Of a DNA stretch of 64,000 nt, positions 1 to 9,949 are shown piece by piece. Below the pieces are notes generated by a model, which saw only the letters and a list, made by a program, of their open reading frames with translations, searched no databases and was not told where the DNA came from. This stretch comes from Pseudomonas vanderleydeniana (GTDB taxonomy: Bacteria; Pseudomonadota; Gammaproteobacteria; Pseudomonadales; Pseudomonadaceae), in assembly GCF_014268755.2 (NCBI RefSeq), contig NZ_CP077093.1:4514001-4578000 (forward strand), in the 5' to 3' direction. Positions within the stretch are counted from its first letter, which is position 1. Each line of letters begins with the position of its first letter. Both the position numbers and the translations under genes were made by a program.

Positions 1-668
1 CTCTCGGCCTGGCTCAGGTCAAGCTCCGTCGCAATCTGCTGGTCGTAGCTGCTTTTGACCAACGCATAACTATCCTGCTGGCTGGCCAGCGTTTTGCGGG
101 CTATGCCTAGCAACTGCTGATCCGCCTGCAACTGGAAATAGGCGCTGGCGACTTCTGCGATCAGCGCCACCTTCACGCTACGTTGCGCCTGGATTGTGGA
201 GAAGTAGAGCTCCAGCGCTTGTTGATTGAGGCTACGAACCCGCCCGAAAAAGTCCAGTTCGTAGGCGGTAAACCCCACGCCCGCGCTGTACTGATGGGTT
301 ATCTGATTGTCGCCAGTGGTACTCAGATCAGCCGGTACGCGCTGACTGGCGCCCGAACCCGACGCATTGATCGAGGGCAGCAGATCGGCCTGCGAAATCC
401 GGTACTGCGCGTGAGCCTTTTCGATGTTCAGGGCCGCTACACGCAGGTCGCGATTGTTCAGCAGTGCCTGAGTGATCAACTCGCGCAGCGCGTCGCTCCT
501 GAAGAACTGTTGCCACGCCACGCGCGGCGCATTGGCTTGCGCAATTGGCGAGGTTCCCCAGCCCTGCCCCACCGGGGCCTCTGGACGTTGGTAATCTGGG
601 ATCAGCGAACAGCCGCCAACGCCCATCAGCGCCACCAGCACGGTGGCGCGCAGTCGGAAAATGCTCAT
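1..668 (-). CDS. srpC: RND efflux outer-membrane factor (SrpC/TtgI/OprM type), 3' end outside window
   Basis: Reading the minus strand from ATG at 668 gives a TolC-family lipoprotein. A short hydrophobic signal ends in a lipobox (GVGGC), followed by the typical early OprM-like stretch with PDYQRP and later [14 protein letters not shown]. The ATG overlaps the stop of the pump gene (665-667), so the two are translationally coupled. The protein forms the outer-membrane channel of the tripartite pump encoded just upstream in the operon. About 222 residues are visible and the C-terminal half lies beyond position 1. The symbol rests on the neighbouring srpS/srpR-like regulators; ttgI would be an equivalent name. 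Confidence 0.9.
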   Translation of the reverse strand, partial: MSIFRLRATVLVALMGVGGCSLIPDYQRPEAPVGQGWGTSPIAQANAPRVAWQQFFRSDALRELITQALLNNRDLRVAALNIEKAHAQYRISQADLLPSINASGSGASQRVPADLSTTGDNQITHQYSAGVGFTAYELDFFGRVRSLNQQALELYFSTIQAQRSVKVALIAEVASAYFQLQADQQLLGIARKTLASQQDSYALVKSSYDQQIATELDLSQAE

Positions 669-3600
669 CGCTGCTCTCCGGAGAGTTGTGCATGGGACTT
701 GCTAAGGCTTGGGGCTTTCTTGCCAAACAAGTTGCAGATCACGACAAAGAACATCGGCACGAAAAACACTGCCAAGAAGGTTGCCGTGACCATGCCGCCG
801 ATGACACCAGTACCGATGGAGTGCTGACTGCCGGAGCCTGCGCCGTTGGAAATCGCCAGCGGTAGGACGCCGAGCATGAACGCCATCGATGTCATGATGA
901 TCGGCCGCAGGCGCAGGCGCGCCGCTTCCACTGCCGCTTCAAACAAGGGCTTGCCCTGCTCCTCATGCAGTGCTTTGGCGAACTCGACGATCAGGATCGC
1001 GTTTTTCGCCGACAGGCCTACCGTGGTCAGCAACCCGACTTGGAAGAACACATCGTTTGACAGCCCACGCAGCAGCGTCGCCATTACGGCACCGATGACA
1101 CCCAGCGGCACCACCATAATCACCGACACCGGTACCGACCAGCTTTCGTACAAAGCCGCCAGGCACAGGAACACGATCAATATCGAGATCGCATACAGCG
1201 CAGGGGCTTGGGATCCGGACATGCGCTCTTCATAGGACATCCCGGTGAACTGCAGACCAATGCCATCAGGCAGCTGTTTGGCGATACGCTCCACAGCCGC
1301 CATGGCGTCGCCGGAGCTGTAACCTGGAGCCGGCTCGCCCTGAAGCTCGACCGCGGCGATACCGTTGTAGCGCTCAAGCTTGGGCGAACCATACGTCCAG
1401 TGACCGGTCGCGAATGCTGAGAATTTCACCATCTCGCCACGGGCGTTGCGGACATACCATTTGTCGATATCTTCCGGGGAAATCCGCGCTGCCATTTCGC
1501 CCTGAACATAGACCTTCTTTACCCGGCCACGATCGATGAAGTCATTGACGTAGGATGAGCCCCATGCCGTCGTCATTGTGTTGTTGATATCCGCGATACT
1601 CACTTGCAAAGCCCGGGCCTTCTCGTTGTCGATTTGAACCTGATACTGTGGTTCGTCACTCAGGCCGTTGGGGCGCACACGGGCCAGTACCGGGTCTTGC
1701 GCCGCCAGTTGAAGGAACTGATTGCGCGCTTGCATCAGACTTTCGTGGCCGAGCCCGGTGCGGTCTTGCAGGTACATATCAAAGCCGCTGGCATTACCCA
1801 TTTCCATAATGGCGGGCGGAATGAACGCGATCACGAATCCATCTTTGATCTGAGAAACTCGCGCCTGAATACGTCCCGCCAGAGAACTAATCGTGGTGTC
1901 GTCACCGGTGCGCTCTTCCCAAGGCTTAAGAGCAACGAAAAGCATGCCCGAGTTCTGTCCTCTACCGGCAAAGTTGAAGCCATTGACGGCGTAGGCCGAA
2001 TCAACGATGCCGCTTTCATGCACAAGCAAGTAATCCCGGACTTCATCAAGCACTGCCTGGCTTCGCTCGGCGCTGGTATTGGGTGGCATCTGCACCTGGA
2101 TAAAAACCGTTCCCTGATCTTCCTCAGGCAAGAATGCCGTCGGGATCTTCGGGAAGAGCAGGATCACGCCGCCAATAATTGCTGCATACACAAACAGGAA
2201 CAGCTTCCTGCGTCGGGCGATAATGGCTAGCCCTCCCCTGTATTTGTCTGCTGCTTGATCGAACGAGCGATTGAACCATCCAAAAAAGCCTTTCTTATGG
2301 TGATGATCGGCATGCACAGGTTTGAGCAGGGTGGCGCACAACGCAGGTGTGAAGATCAACGCTACCAAAACCGACAAGGCCATGGCCGAAACAATCGTCA
2401 CAGAGAATTGGCGATAGATGATGCCCGTGGCCCCGCCGAAGAATGCCATTGGCACGAACACCGCCGACAATACCAACGCGATGCCTACCAGCGCGCCTTG
2501 GATTTGCCCCATCGATTTGCGCGTGGCCTCTTTCGGAGAAGAGCCGTCCTCAATCATGACCCGTTCGACGTTTTCCACCACAACGATGGCGTCGTCCACA
2601 AGCAAACCGATGGCCAGCACCATCCCGAACATGGTCAAGGTATTGATTGTAAAACCAAAGGCTGCTAGCACCCCGAATGTACCAAGCAACACCACTGGCA
2701 CTGCAAGTGTCGGGATCAGAGTGGCGCGGATGTTCTGCATGAATAGGTACATCACGAGAAACACCAGCAGGATGCCCTCGAACAGCGTCTTAACGACCTC
2801 GTGAATAGAAGCTCCAACTACTGGCGATGTGTCGTAGGGATAGGCGACCTTCAAGCCTTTGGGCAAATAGGGCTCCATTTCAGCTACGGTGGCGCGCACG
2901 GCCTTGACCGTATCAAGCAGGTTCGCGCCAGTGGCTAGGCGCAAGGCTATGGCCGAGGCCGGCTTGCCATTGTAGGTGCCGGAGATGCTAAAGCTCTCGG
3001 CGCCCAGCCCGACTTCGGCGACGTCTCGAACGCGAACCTGTGAGCCATCCGGATTGACTTTGAGAAGAATCTCGTTGAATTCCTCTGCGCTTTGCATCCG
3101 GGTCTTGCCCAGAATCGTCGCGTTCAGTTGCACCCCTTTATGAGTCGGCAGGCCGCCGAGCGAGCCTGATGATATCTGCACGTTTTCCGATTGCACGGCA
3201 TCGATCACGTCTTGAGGTGTGAGCTGATAACTCACCAGTTTCTGCGGATCGACCCAAATGCGCATGGCATATTGCGAGCCCAGCAACAGGAAGTCACCGA
3301 CACCCTTGGAACGGGTGATCGGATCTTTTAGGTTGGAGGCAATGAAGTTGCCGATGTCAAAATCGTCCATCGAGCCATCTTCGGAATACAGCGCCAGGAT
3401 CAGCATGAAGTTGATCTGATACTTCGCCACGCGAAGGCCCTGCTTCTGTACCTCTTGAGGCAGCAGCGGAGTCGCCAGTTGCAACTTGTTCTGCACCTGT
3501 ACCTGGGCGATGTCGGCATTGGTGCCTTGGTCGAAGGTGACGATGATGGTTGCACTGCCGTCGCTGTTGCTTTCCGCCGACATGTAGCGATAGCCATCGA

Positions 3601-3814
3601 GGTTGTTGAGCTGCTGCTCGATCACCTGGACCACAGTGTCCTGTACGGTCTGCGCCGAAGCGCCCGGATAGGTCACCGTGATGCTGACCGCAGGGGCCGC
3701 GATGTTCGGATACTGGTTGATCGGCAGTTTCAGGATCGACAGAGCACCCGCCAGCATGATCACAATCGCGATCACCCAGGCGAAGATCGGCCGGTTGATA
3801 AAAAAGTTAGCCAT
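665..3814 (-). CDS. srpB: RND (HAE1 family) multidrug/solvent efflux pump inner-membrane transporter
   Basis: This 1049-residue protein has the usual length for AcrB/MexB/TtgH pumps. It starts [17 protein letters not shown], the standard first membrane helix of HAE1 transporters. It carries the proton-relay segment around [18 protein letters not shown] and the later repeat [20 protein letters not shown]. The periplasmic porter domains lie between the first and second, and the seventh and eighth, membrane helices. It pumps solvents and drugs using the proton gradient, together with the adaptor (next gene upstream) and the outer-membrane factor (overlapping downstream). Gap to the adaptor stop is about 50 bases. 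Confidence 0.95.
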   Translation of the reverse strand: MANFFINRPIFAWVIAIVIMLAGALSILKLPINQYPNIAAPAVSITVTYPGASAQTVQDTVVQVIEQQLNNLDGYRYMSAESNSDGSATIIVTFDQGTNADIAQVQVQNKLQLATPLLPQEVQKQGLRVAKYQINFMLILALYSEDGSMDDFDIGNFIASNLKDPITRSKGVGDFLLLGSQYAMRIWVDPQKLVSYQLTPQDVIDAVQSENVQISSGSLGGLPTHKGVQLNATILGKTRMQSAEEFNEILLKVNPDGSQVRVRDVAEVGLGAESFSISGTYNGKPASAIALRLATGANLLDTVKAVRATVAEMEPYLPKGLKVAYPYDTSPVVGASIHEVVKTLFEGILLVFLVMYLFMQNIRATLIPTLAVPVVLLGTFGVLAAFGFTINTLTMFGMVLAIGLLVDDAIVVVENVERVMIEDGSSPKEATRKSMGQIQGALVGIALVLSAVFVPMAFFGGATGIIYRQFSVTIVSAMALSVLVALIFTPALCATLLKPVHADHHHKKGFFGWFNRSFDQAADKYRGGLAIIARRRKLFLFVYAAIIGGVILLFPKIPTAFLPEEDQGTVFIQVQMPPNTSAERSQAVLDEVRDYLLVHESGIVDSAYAVNGFNFAGRGQNSGMLFVALKPWEERTGDDTTISSLAGRIQARVSQIKDGFVIAFIPPAIMEMGNASGFDMYLQDRTGLGHESLMQARNQFLQLAAQDPVLARVRPNGLSDEPQYQVQIDNEKARALQVSIADINNTMTTAWGSSYVNDFIDRGRVKKVYVQGEMAARISPEDIDKWYVRNARGEMVKFSAFATGHWTYGSPKLERYNGIAAVELQGEPAPGYSSGDAMAAVERIAKQLPDGIGLQFTGMSYEERMSGSQAPALYAISILIVFLCLAALYESWSVPVSVIMVVPLGVIGAVMATLLRGLSNDVFFQVGLLTTVGLSAKNAILIVEFAKALHEEQGKPLFEAAVEAARLRLRPIIMTSMAFMLGVLPLAISNGAGSGSQHSIGTGVIGGMVTATFLAVFFVPMFFVVICNLFGKKAPSLSKSHAQLSGEQR

Positions 3815-3866
3815 TGAGAATTACCTGTAATGCGAGAAACGCCGTAGCGTCATGGCTGAGTGCCGG

Positions 3867-5003
3867 TCAGGGTCGCTGCGCGGCACTGCCTATCGTTGCG
3901 TTGGGGGCGACATTGCGCGCCGGCACCGGGGCCAATTCCATGCCAGCTTTGACCCGCTGCACGCCTTCTGTGATGACCTGATCGCCTGCGTTAAGGCCAG
4001 ATTCCACCAACCATTGGTTGCCCAGGGTGCGCATGACTTTGAGCTCGCGGAGCTCTGCCTTGTTACCTGCACCTATCACAAACGCTATGGCTTGTCCCTT
4101 CAAGTCACGGGTCACGCCCTGCTGCGGAACAAGAATTGCCTGTTCGCGTACACCTTCTGCCAGCTTGGCGTGAACGAACATTCCAGGCAGCAGGATGTTT
4201 TCGGGGTTAGGAAATACGGCACGCAGGGTCACAGCCCCTGTGCCAGGATCGACCGTCACCTCGGTAAATTTCAGCGTTCCCGGTTGGGCGTACGCGGTGC
4301 CGTCCTCCAGAGTCAGCTGAACCTGGACTTGATCAGGACCGGCCATGCTCAGTTGTCCGGACGCCACCTCCCGGCGCAGCCGCAACAAATCGGTGGATGC
4401 CTGAGTGACGTCGACATAGATCGGATCAAGCTGGTTGATCGAAGCGAGCGCCTCTGTCTGATTGGTGCTGACTAACGCCCCTTCCGTCACATTAGAACGG
4501 CTGATGCGACCATCGATCGGTGCCAGAACTTTGGTGTACTCGAGGTTGATTTGCGCCATTTTTAGATCGGCCTGTGCCTGACGGAAATTAGCATCGGCGT
4601 CGTCGAACTGCTGGCGGCTGATTGCGCGGCTTTCCACGAGGGTCTTGTAGCGCTTGGCCAGGTTGCGCGTGGTATTCAGATTAGCCTTGGCTTTGTCGTA
4701 CTCCGCCTGATAACTCGAGGGGTCGATCTGGTACAGCTGTTGTCCTTTTTTCACCATCGCGCCTTCGTTGAACAGACGCTTCTGGATGATGCCACTGACC
4801 TGTGGGCGCACTTCAGCGACACGTAAAGCTGAGGTGCGTCCTGGCAGCTCACTGCTCAACAACACACTCTGAGCCTTGAGCGTGACAACGCCCACTTCCG
4901 GAGGCTTCGGAACCCCAACCTGCGCCGCTTCCTTGCAACCGGCAAGTAGCAACAATGTCATCGGCAGCACCCGGCAGACCTGCCGGGAAGGTTTGATTTT
5001 CAT
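3867..5003 (-). CDS. srpA: RND efflux periplasmic adaptor (membrane fusion lipoprotein)
   Basis: Of the possible starts I chose ATG at 5003 because AAGGAG sits six bases before it and the product (378 aa) then begins with a lipoprotein signal ending LLLLAGC. Downstream are the hallmarks of the AcrA/MexA family: a barrel-sandwich half with VRPQVSGIIQKRLFNEGAMVKKGQQLYQID, a helical hairpin with AKANLNTTRNLAKRYKTL, and the returning half with LEYTKVLAPIDGRISRSNVTEGALV. It links pump and outer-membrane channel. First gene of the three-gene operon. Confidence 0.93.
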   Translation of the reverse strand: MKIKPSRQVCRVLPMTLLLLAGCKEAAQVGVPKPPEVGVVTLKAQSVLLSSELPGRTSALRVAEVRPQVSGIIQKRLFNEGAMVKKGQQLYQIDPSSYQAEYDKAKANLNTTRNLAKRYKTLVESRAISRQQFDDADANFRQAQADLKMAQINLEYTKVLAPIDGRISRSNVTEGALVSTNQTEALASINQLDPIYVDVTQASTDLLRLRREVASGQLSMAGPDQVQVQLTLEDGTAYAQPGTLKFTEVTVDPGTGAVTLRAVFPNPENILLPGMFVHAKLAEGVREQAILVPQQGVTRDLKGQAIAFVIGAGNKAELRELKVMRTLGNQWLVESGLNAGDQVITEGVQRVKAGMELAPVPARNVAPNATIGSAAQRP

Positions 5004-5236
5004 TCGATACTCCTTTGAAGCGTGAGCGGACAACGGCCACCCCGCTGACACAGCGGCAGAAATAAATTGACGATGCAAAGCGCGTCGCCCGCAATGCGGT
5101 TCGGTGTATCATAATGCGGTCATTTCAAATTATGCAACTGAGTAGGAAGTGATGGGGTGATGGAATCTGTAAACTCGGCCTCTTAGTCAAAGACGCAATG
5201 CGCGCGCCGCAGGCCCCCCATCGTATGAGGCAGAAA
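5004..5236. promoter_or_regulatory. Divergent promoter/operator region between efflux operon and its regulator
   Basis: About 230 bases separate the divergent adaptor and IclR-type genes. In related Pseudomonas systems (TtgV/TtgGHI, SrpS/SrpABC) the IclR protein binds such a shared region and represses both directions. An inverted repeat CATAAT-N13-ATTATG is visible (5110-5115 with 5129-5134) in an AT-richer stretch and is a candidate operator. The assignment of this repeat is inference; I did not identify firm -35/-10 boxes. Confidence 0.5.
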
Positions 5237-6010
5237 ATGAGTAATGGGATAGACACTGATATCGAAAACGCTCGTTCGAGCGGTATTCAAGTGATCGCAC
5301 GCGCTAGTGCCGTGATGCGCGCGCTTGGGCGTCATCCACAGGGTTTGAGCCTGACCGCTATCGCCCAAGAAGTAGGCCTAGCACGGTCTACGGTGCAGCG
5401 AATCGTTGCGGCTCTTGAAACCGAGCAGTTGGTGGAAGCGATGCGTCCCGGTAACGGATTTCGCTTGGGCCCCGCACTCGCGCAATTGATCCATCAGACC
5501 CACACCGACATTATCTCTATCGCGCGGAAGGCACTCGAATCACTGAGCGAACAGCTGCAGGAAACAGTCATTTTGTCCTGCATTAGTGGCAAACAGGTGG
5601 TTGTCATTGATCGAGTGATCGCCGAGGTAGAACTGCGGGTGGTTTTCCCTATGGGACGCTCGTTGCCAATGCATGCAACGGCTGACGGAAAGGCGCTGCT
5701 CTCGACGTTGACCGATGACGATGTCGAACAATGGTTGGGCACTGAGCTTCAGCGTTTCACCGATTCGACACGAGACTTCTCATCACTCATGGATGAGCTG
5801 AGTCGAATCCGTGTTAGCGGCTTTGCCACTGATGATGAAGAACACACCCCGGGGATCAGTGCTTGCGCAATCCTGATTCCGACTTTTATGGGACCGCATG
5901 CAGTCACCGTTGTGGCTCCTCAGTCACGTTATCGGACACGCGCAGGCCAATACAGGCAAGCATTGGAAGATTGCAAAGCTTCGATCATCAAACTCGTGGG
6001 CGGTGTTTGA
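5237..6010 (+). CDS. srpS: IclR-family regulator of the efflux operon (TtgV/SrpS-like)
   Basis: The 257-residue protein starts MSNGIDTD; a GAGG about seven bases upstream favours this ATG over the earlier in-frame ones at 5198 and 5225. An N-terminal winged helix-turn-helix (GLSLTAIAQEVGLARSTVQRIVAALE) is followed by the IclR effector domain (ELRVVFPMGRSLPMHATADGKALLS). The sequence resembles TtgV strongly as I recall it, including SGIQVIARAS and MRALG. TtgV/SrpS proteins release DNA when they bind aromatic solvents, de-repressing the pump. Position, divergent from srpABC and followed by a TetR gene, matches srpSR. Confidence 0.88.
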   Translation: MSNGIDTDIENARSSGIQVIARASAVMRALGRHPQGLSLTAIAQEVGLARSTVQRIVAALETEQLVEAMRPGNGFRLGPALAQLIHQTHTDIISIARKALESLSEQLQETVILSCISGKQVVVIDRVIAEVELRVVFPMGRSLPMHATADGKALLSTLTDDDVEQWLGTELQRFTDSTRDFSSLMDELSRIRVSGFATDDEEHTPGISACAILIPTFMGPHAVTVVAPQSRYRTRAGQYRQALEDCKASIIKLVGGV

Positions 6011-6045
6011 ACCTCATATCAAGTGCATGAAAGAGAGGGCGCGTT

Positions 6046-6687
6046 ATGGCCAGGAAACCCAAAGAGCAATCAGACAAGACTTATGACCTGCTTCTGGATG
6101 CCGCCGAACAAGTTTTCAGTGAAAACGGCTATGCCAACACGACGTTGCAGGAAATCGCTGAGCGCGCCGGTCTGACTCGCGGTGCGATCTATTGGCATTT
6201 TCGTGACAAAGCGCAGTTGCTGGATGCCTTGCTTGAGGACGTACAGTTGCCGTGGGACCGTTTGCCCAAGCAGTTTGTTTCTCTTGAACAGGCGCCCTCA
6301 CCCAAGGAGTTGGGAGAGATCATTAGCCAGGCAGTACAGGAAACCGTTGATGACTCGCGACAGCACAGGATCACGTTGATACTGCTGAAGCGCACAGAAG
6401 TGGTTAGCGACGACCACCCGGCGCATCGCCGTTTGGTCGCGATTTTGGATCGTATCAAAAACTACCTGACCGTGGCGTTAAGCGCACGCTTTCGGCAGCA
6501 AGACGGGACCCCTCATAGCAACGTTCCAGTCGCGGTCGCAGGGGTAAAAGCTTATGTATCAGGCATGGTCTCTCATTGGGTAATGAAACCTGCCGAAACT
6601 GATCTCACAGTTATGGCCTTCACGATCGAACGATTGATTTTTGCTTTGTTTGAGCCAGGCAATTTAAAGGTGCAGCGCTCGAGATGA
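6046..6687 (+). CDS. srpR: TetR-family regulator (SrpR/TtgW/AcrR-like)
   Basis: This 213-residue protein has a TetR DNA-binding domain at residues about 10-57 (LLDAAEQVFSENGYANTTLQ, then AGLTRGAIYWHFRDKAQLLDAL). The rest is a helical ligand-binding domain of normal length, with KAYVSGMVSHWVMKP near the end as in TtgR/AcrR proteins. It begins 35 bases after the IclR gene and is probably co-transcribed. In P. putida DOT-T1E the equivalent ttgW is degenerate, whereas here the gene is full length, more like srpR of strain S12. Its target is presumed to be the divergent pump operon. Confidence 0.85.
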   Translation: MARKPKEQSDKTYDLLLDAAEQVFSENGYANTTLQEIAERAGLTRGAIYWHFRDKAQLLDALLEDVQLPWDRLPKQFVSLEQAPSPKELGEIISQAVQETVDDSRQHRITLILLKRTEVVSDDHPAHRRLVAILDRIKNYLTVALSARFRQQDGTPHSNVPVAVAGVKAYVSGMVSHWVMKPAETDLTVMAFTIERLIFALFEPGNLKVQRSR

Positions 6688-6895
6688 TCAGATTGCTCGC
6701 TGCGCTAACCTTGATTGCTCTGGCCGTCAGATGAGGAGTTCTGCTCCACGTCCTTGAGCGTGCAACTGGCTAAGCGCCTCAGTTTTACAAGGCCAAAGCA
6801 TATCGAAGCCACGGTTTGACAAACTATAAGTTACAGCCAGTCCGCTATACATCGGACATTGCGCCTCCAACGGCCAAGTACCAATAGTTTCAAAC

Positions 6896-8273
6896 GATCG
6901 TGTCCCAGGACGTGGTGTAACTCATCATGGCTCTGGCCACTGAGTTTGCCGTTTAGTTGATCACGGCCGACAGCTTGGCCTGCGGATTATCGCTGACCGC
7001 CTCGAAGGCCTCCAACTGCATATAGCGCCGTTGCAGGCACCACTCGTCGTTCTGCTCCAGCAGCATTGCCCCAACCAACCGTGTAATCGCCGGATCGTTG
7101 GGGAAGATGCCCACCACTTCGGTACGCCGCTTGATCTCAGCGTTTAGCCGTTCCAGCGGGTTAGTGCTGTGTAACTGCTGTCGATGTGCCTTCGGGAAGG
7201 CCATGTGCGCCAGCACTTCATCTTCGCAGCCGTCCATGAGCGTGGCGATCTTGGGGTATTTCTCACGAAGTTGATCAGCCACCAGCCGCCATTGCTGATG
7301 GCATTCGGTTCGACTGTCCTGGGCAAACACCGTGCGCAGCAAGGCCGCTACCATGGTGCGCTGGCCCTTGCCGACATGGGCCATGGCATTGCGCATGAAG
7401 TGAACGCGACAGCGTTGCCAGGTCGCGTGGAAAACCTTGGAAACAGCGGCCTTGAGCCCTTCGTGAGCGTCAGAGATCACCAGTTTCACACCCCGCAGCC
7501 CGCGTCGCATCAGGCTTCTCAGGAAGTCCGTCCAGAACGGTTCGGCTTCCGACGGGCCAACCCGCATACCCAGCACCTCGCGCCCGCCGTTGGTGTTCAC
7601 GGCCACAGCGATTATGACGGCGACCGAGACGATGCGCCCGGCCTCCCGCACCTTGACGTAGGTAGCGTCAATCCACAGGTAGGGCCAATCGCCCTCAAGC
7701 GGTCGATCAAGGAAGGCGTGGACGCGCTCATCGATCTCGCCAGCGAGCCTGGATACTTGGCTTTTCGAGATGCCGGACATGCCCATGGCCTTGACCAGTT
7801 CGTCGACCGAGCGCGTCGAAACGCCCTGGATATAGGCTTCCTGGATCACGGCTGCCATGGCCTTTTCGGCGGTGCGTCGTGGTTCGAGAAAACCGGGAAA
7901 ATAGCTGCCCTGGCGCAGCTTGGGGATCTTCAGGTCAACGTCGCCAGCGCGAGTTTGCCAGAGGCGATCGCGGTAGCCGTTGCGGCTGTTTGTTCGGTCA
8001 GGGCTTTTGACGTCGAAACCGGCGCCGCACAAGCCCTCGACGTCGAACTCCATCATGCGCTGGGCAACAAACTGGATCATTTGCTTGAGCAGATCAGCGT
8101 CTGCCCCTTTCTCAACCAACTCGGTCAATGCGATAGTGGGCTTGGTCATCGTGGTTTCCTGGTGAAGGTTAAGTCCGCAAACTCAACGTTAGCCAAGAAC
8201 CACGATGACCCACCTCTTTCGCCCGCAGGGCGCCTTCGGTTGGTTCAGTTACACCACTTCTAGGGACACGATC
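6896..8273 (-). mobile_element. IS256-family insertion sequence, copy 1, complete with target duplication
   Basis: The element is 1378 bp. Its ends are imperfect inverted repeats of about 27 bp: GATCGTGTCCCAGGACGTGG at 6896 and, on the other strand from 8273, GATCGTGTCCCTAGAAGTGG. It is flanked by the 8-bp direct repeat TTTCAAAC (6888-6895 and 8274-8281), the size expected for IS256 transposition. A copy of identical length lies in opposite orientation at 61786-63163. Confidence 0.95.
6953..8149 (-). CDS. IS256-family (mutator-type) transposase
   Basis: The 398-residue DDE transposase has the N-terminal [20 protein letters not shown] region, the central catalytic domain with [17 protein letters not shown] (first Asp) and [13 protein letters not shown] (second Asp), and a C-terminal part with [25 protein letters not shown] containing the Glu of the triad. 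The copy at 61910 differs by only one residue (Asp here, Glu there, in the stretch VADQLREKY). It mobilises the surrounding 1378-bp element. Confidence 0.95.
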   Translation of the reverse strand: MTKPTIALTELVEKGADADLLKQMIQFVAQRMMEFDVEGLCGAGFDVKSPDRTNSRNGYRDRLWQTRAGDVDLKIPKLRQGSYFPGFLEPRRTAEKAMAAVIQEAYIQGVSTRSVDELVKAMGMSGISKSQVSRLAGEIDERVHAFLDRPLEGDWPYLWIDATYVKVREAGRIVSVAVIIAVAVNTNGGREVLGMRVGPSEAEPFWTDFLRSLMRRGLRGVKLVISDAHEGLKAAVSKVFHATWQRCRVHFMRNAMAHVGKGQRTMVAALLRTVFAQDSRTECHQQWRLVADQLREKYPKIATLMDGCEDEVLAHMAFPKAHRQQLHSTNPLERLNAEIKRRTEVVGIFPNDPAITRLVGAMLLEQNDEWCLQRRYMQLEAFEAVSDNPQAKLSAVIN

Positions 8274-8479
8274 TTTCAAACATCAACGAGCTGTCCATCT
8301 GCTGTCCGCCATGGCTGGGCGCATAGCCCTTGTTTAGCTGGCTTTTCTGGATGGCGTCGACCTGCAGGTACGGTGCGAAATCCTTGAGTAGTGGCTGAAG
8401 CGCTCTCACAAGGCACCTGACGTCGATCCCACGTACGGAGTCAGGCGCCGCTGTCTGCGACCGGCTCCAGAAAAAACCA

Positions 8480-8743
8480 GTAGTAGATTGGCTTTTGACA
8501 GGCCCACGCGGGTTATTCATTGTGCAGAGGCGAACAGCTGACCTTGTCAGCACGCTGCGAAGTAGCTTGGGATCTGAAGGGCTACGATGTGCCATTGCGC
8601 ATGATCCACTCCCCAGGTCGCCAAGCTTCCCATGATGCGACCAATCGACTGCCACTGCGGTCGGTGGAAGCACTGCTGTTCTCAATGTTTTCCCCCTACG
8701 GGCCACGCCCGTTGGGGCCGGCCCTCCCCCTGTCATCCGGAGG
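8480..8743 (+). promoter_or_regulatory. Structured leader, copy 1 of a repeated integrative-element header
   Basis: About 260 bases before the gene at 8749 are closely similar to 10465-10725. Shared blocks include CTGACCTTGTCAGC, GGTCGCCAAGCTTCCCA and GATGCGACCA. Near the 3' end is a GC hairpin (CCTACGGGC-CAC-GCCCGTTGG, one mismatch). Next, CCTCC (8723-8727) can pair with GGAGG (8739-8743), the Shine-Dalgarno site, across an 11-base loop. This suggests a cis-acting RNA controlling translation. Repeated headers of this kind precede genes in PFGI/ICEclc-like elements; I cannot assign it to a named RNA family. Confidence 0.6.
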
Positions 8744-8748
8744 TCTGA

Positions 8749-9159
8749 ATGAAGACACAAACAACGATGTACCAAGCGCTGTTGGCGGCTCAGTTTTGCG
8801 ACGCACATGCCTCGCTGATCCTGCGCGTACTCAACATCAGCCAGGATCTGCCATTGCCCTTTGAACCGGGCAGGCTGCTCATGACTGATGGTGTGCAGGC
8901 GCTTCAAGATTTGGGAATGCTTGACGGCCTTCCCTACCTGATCCGGCATCTACTCTGCGACTGGGGAAACCTGGACCTGGCAGAATGGGCTATCAACCAG
9001 CAAGCGCTGCAAAACGGTGAGGGACTGTCCTCAGTCTACTACTCAGGCGCCAACGATGAGGTCTGCCTGTTCATCCGCACCGCCCCCAGCAGGACACATA
9101 CCGTCATGCTGCTGGCCGATGAGTTCGACTGCATGCAAGACCTTCATAACCGCAAGTAA
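8749..9159 (+). CDS. Small integrative-element accessory protein (plasmid-related type)
   Basis: The 136-residue product starts MKTQTTMYQALLAAQ; GGAGG ends five bases before the ATG and is part of the leader hairpin. The segment LIRHLLCDWGNLDLAEWAINQQALQNGEGLSSVY, then VMLLADEF near the end, resembles the short cytosolic plasmid-related proteins carried by Pseudomonas integrative elements, where DWGDL and a C-terminal LLP-like motif recur. Function is unknown. No membrane segment is visible. A terminator follows at 9179. Confidence 0.6.
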   Translation: MKTQTTMYQALLAAQFCDAHASLILRVLNISQDLPLPFEPGRLLMTDGVQALQDLGMLDGLPYLIRHLLCDWGNLDLAEWAINQQALQNGEGLSSVYYSGANDEVCLFIRTAPSRTHTVMLLADEFDCMQDLHNRK

Positions 9160-9178
9160 CTGAATCCAACTGCTTGTC

Positions 9179-9210
9179 TACTCACCTTCACCGGTGAGTG
9201 GACTTTTTTA
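9179..9210 (+). terminator. Rho-independent terminator after the 8749 gene
   Basis: CTCACC (9181-9186) pairs with GGTGAG (9193-9198) around a six-base loop, extended by one flanking pair, and is followed by GGACTTTTTT. Confidence 0.75.
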
Positions 9211-9342
9211 CGAGGTCAGGAAAGAGGGATCAGCAGAGAGGAAGTATCAAGCGGCGAACGGGGCGTTCGCAGAGATGGGGCTCAACGCCGTGCGCCAGGC
9301 CAAGGGAACATCGCGTTCCTGACCTGGCGCAACGGTCGAACC

Positions 9343-9894
9343 TCAGAGCAGGTCGTCGGCCATCCAGCGCTGGACCTGTGTCCAGACCATGGTCAAGTTC
9401 AAGGCCGGCTCGCATTCGGTCATCAACATTGCCGCGTGCAGCATCGAGTGGGGATTCTGGATATCGGTGCCCTGCTCCTTCGAAATCCGCTGCCAGTGAT
9501 TCCACAGGCGCATTTCCTCCTCATGACCGATCAGGGGCCAGCGCCCCTTGCGGTATTCGAGGCCCAGCATGTTGCGCCGAACCGCCACCTCCTTGGGTGG
9601 CAACCCGAACAGCTCCTGGATCATCGAAGCGCTCGCCCCCAAGCTGATTGCACGGCTGATCAAGGCCTCCTCATCACCGTCCCGGACATGCGCCAGCAAG
9701 CGATGGACAACCTCACCGTCGATCAGCAGCTTGAACCAGGGCACCGGTGAGTTTGCCAGGGCGCCCATGTATCGGGGATCGCTCAGGGTCGACAGGTCTT
9801 TCTCGTCAAACCCCATGGCCAGGCAATGACGCAGTTGGCCGTTCTTGATGTTGCTCATGATTTGAAAGGCTGCCGCCATATTCAAAGGGTGCAT
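9343..9894 (-). CDS. DUF2857 domain protein of integrative conjugative elements
   Basis: The start at 9894 (MHPLNMAAAF, 183 aa) is chosen because GGAGG lies five bases upstream; the ATG at 9909 has no such site. The pattern fits DUF2857: IKNGQLRHCLAMGFDEKDL near the N terminus, ISRALSLGAS-type text (RAISLGASASMIQELFGLPPKEVAVRRNMLG) in the middle, then RLWNHW and TMVWTQVQRW at the end. These genes occur near the partition/regulatory side of ICEs of this type. The middle has helix-turn-helix character, so a regulatory role is plausible, but the function is not established. Confidence 0.75.
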   Translation of the reverse strand: MHPLNMAAAFQIMSNIKNGQLRHCLAMGFDEKDLSTLSDPRYMGALANSPVPWFKLLIDGEVVHRLLAHVRDGDEEALISRAISLGASASMIQELFGLPPKEVAVRRNMLGLEYRKGRWPLIGHEEEMRLWNHWQRISKEQGTDIQNPHSMLHAAMLMTECEPALNLTMVWTQVQRWMADDLL

Positions 9895-9949
9895 GTGTAC
9901 CTCCACCATTCCATGGTCAGAAAGCGGCCCGCATGCGGGCCGGTAGGTT

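Larger units (their letters stand above)
6727..8445 (-). pseudogene. Possible unknown gene interrupted by the IS256 element
   Basis: If the IS256 copy and one 8-bp target repeat are removed, a minus-strand frame becomes continuous across the site. It reads ...LLKDFAPYLQVDAIQKS...GGQQMDSSLMFE before the insertion and TIGTWPLEAQCPMYSG...GRGAELLI then stop (6727-6729) after it. About 54 codons stay open on the far side. No start codon or known domain is visible and the upstream part runs into the repeated leader sequence, so the gene may already be truncated or the frame may be chance. Confidence 0.33.

Noticed and set aside
183..865. Plus-strand open frames opposite the efflux outer-membrane gene and pump end
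   Set aside because: They are antisense shadows of strongly conserved minus-strand efflux genes and have no ribosome site or family resemblance.
7184..8263. Long 359-codon plus-strand frame opposite the IS256 transposase, repeated at 61691-62890
   Set aside because: It is the complement of a transposase with a clear protein-level signature; its length reflects GC-rich codon use. It often appears as a mis-annotation.
8445..8949. Minus-strand frame across leader copy 1, with a similar frame at 10446-10658 across copy 2 (GKLGD...HRSPSDPKLL)
   Set aside because: The similarity follows from the repeated DNA. The frames lack starts with ribosome sites and cover the structured leader and neighbouring gene starts.
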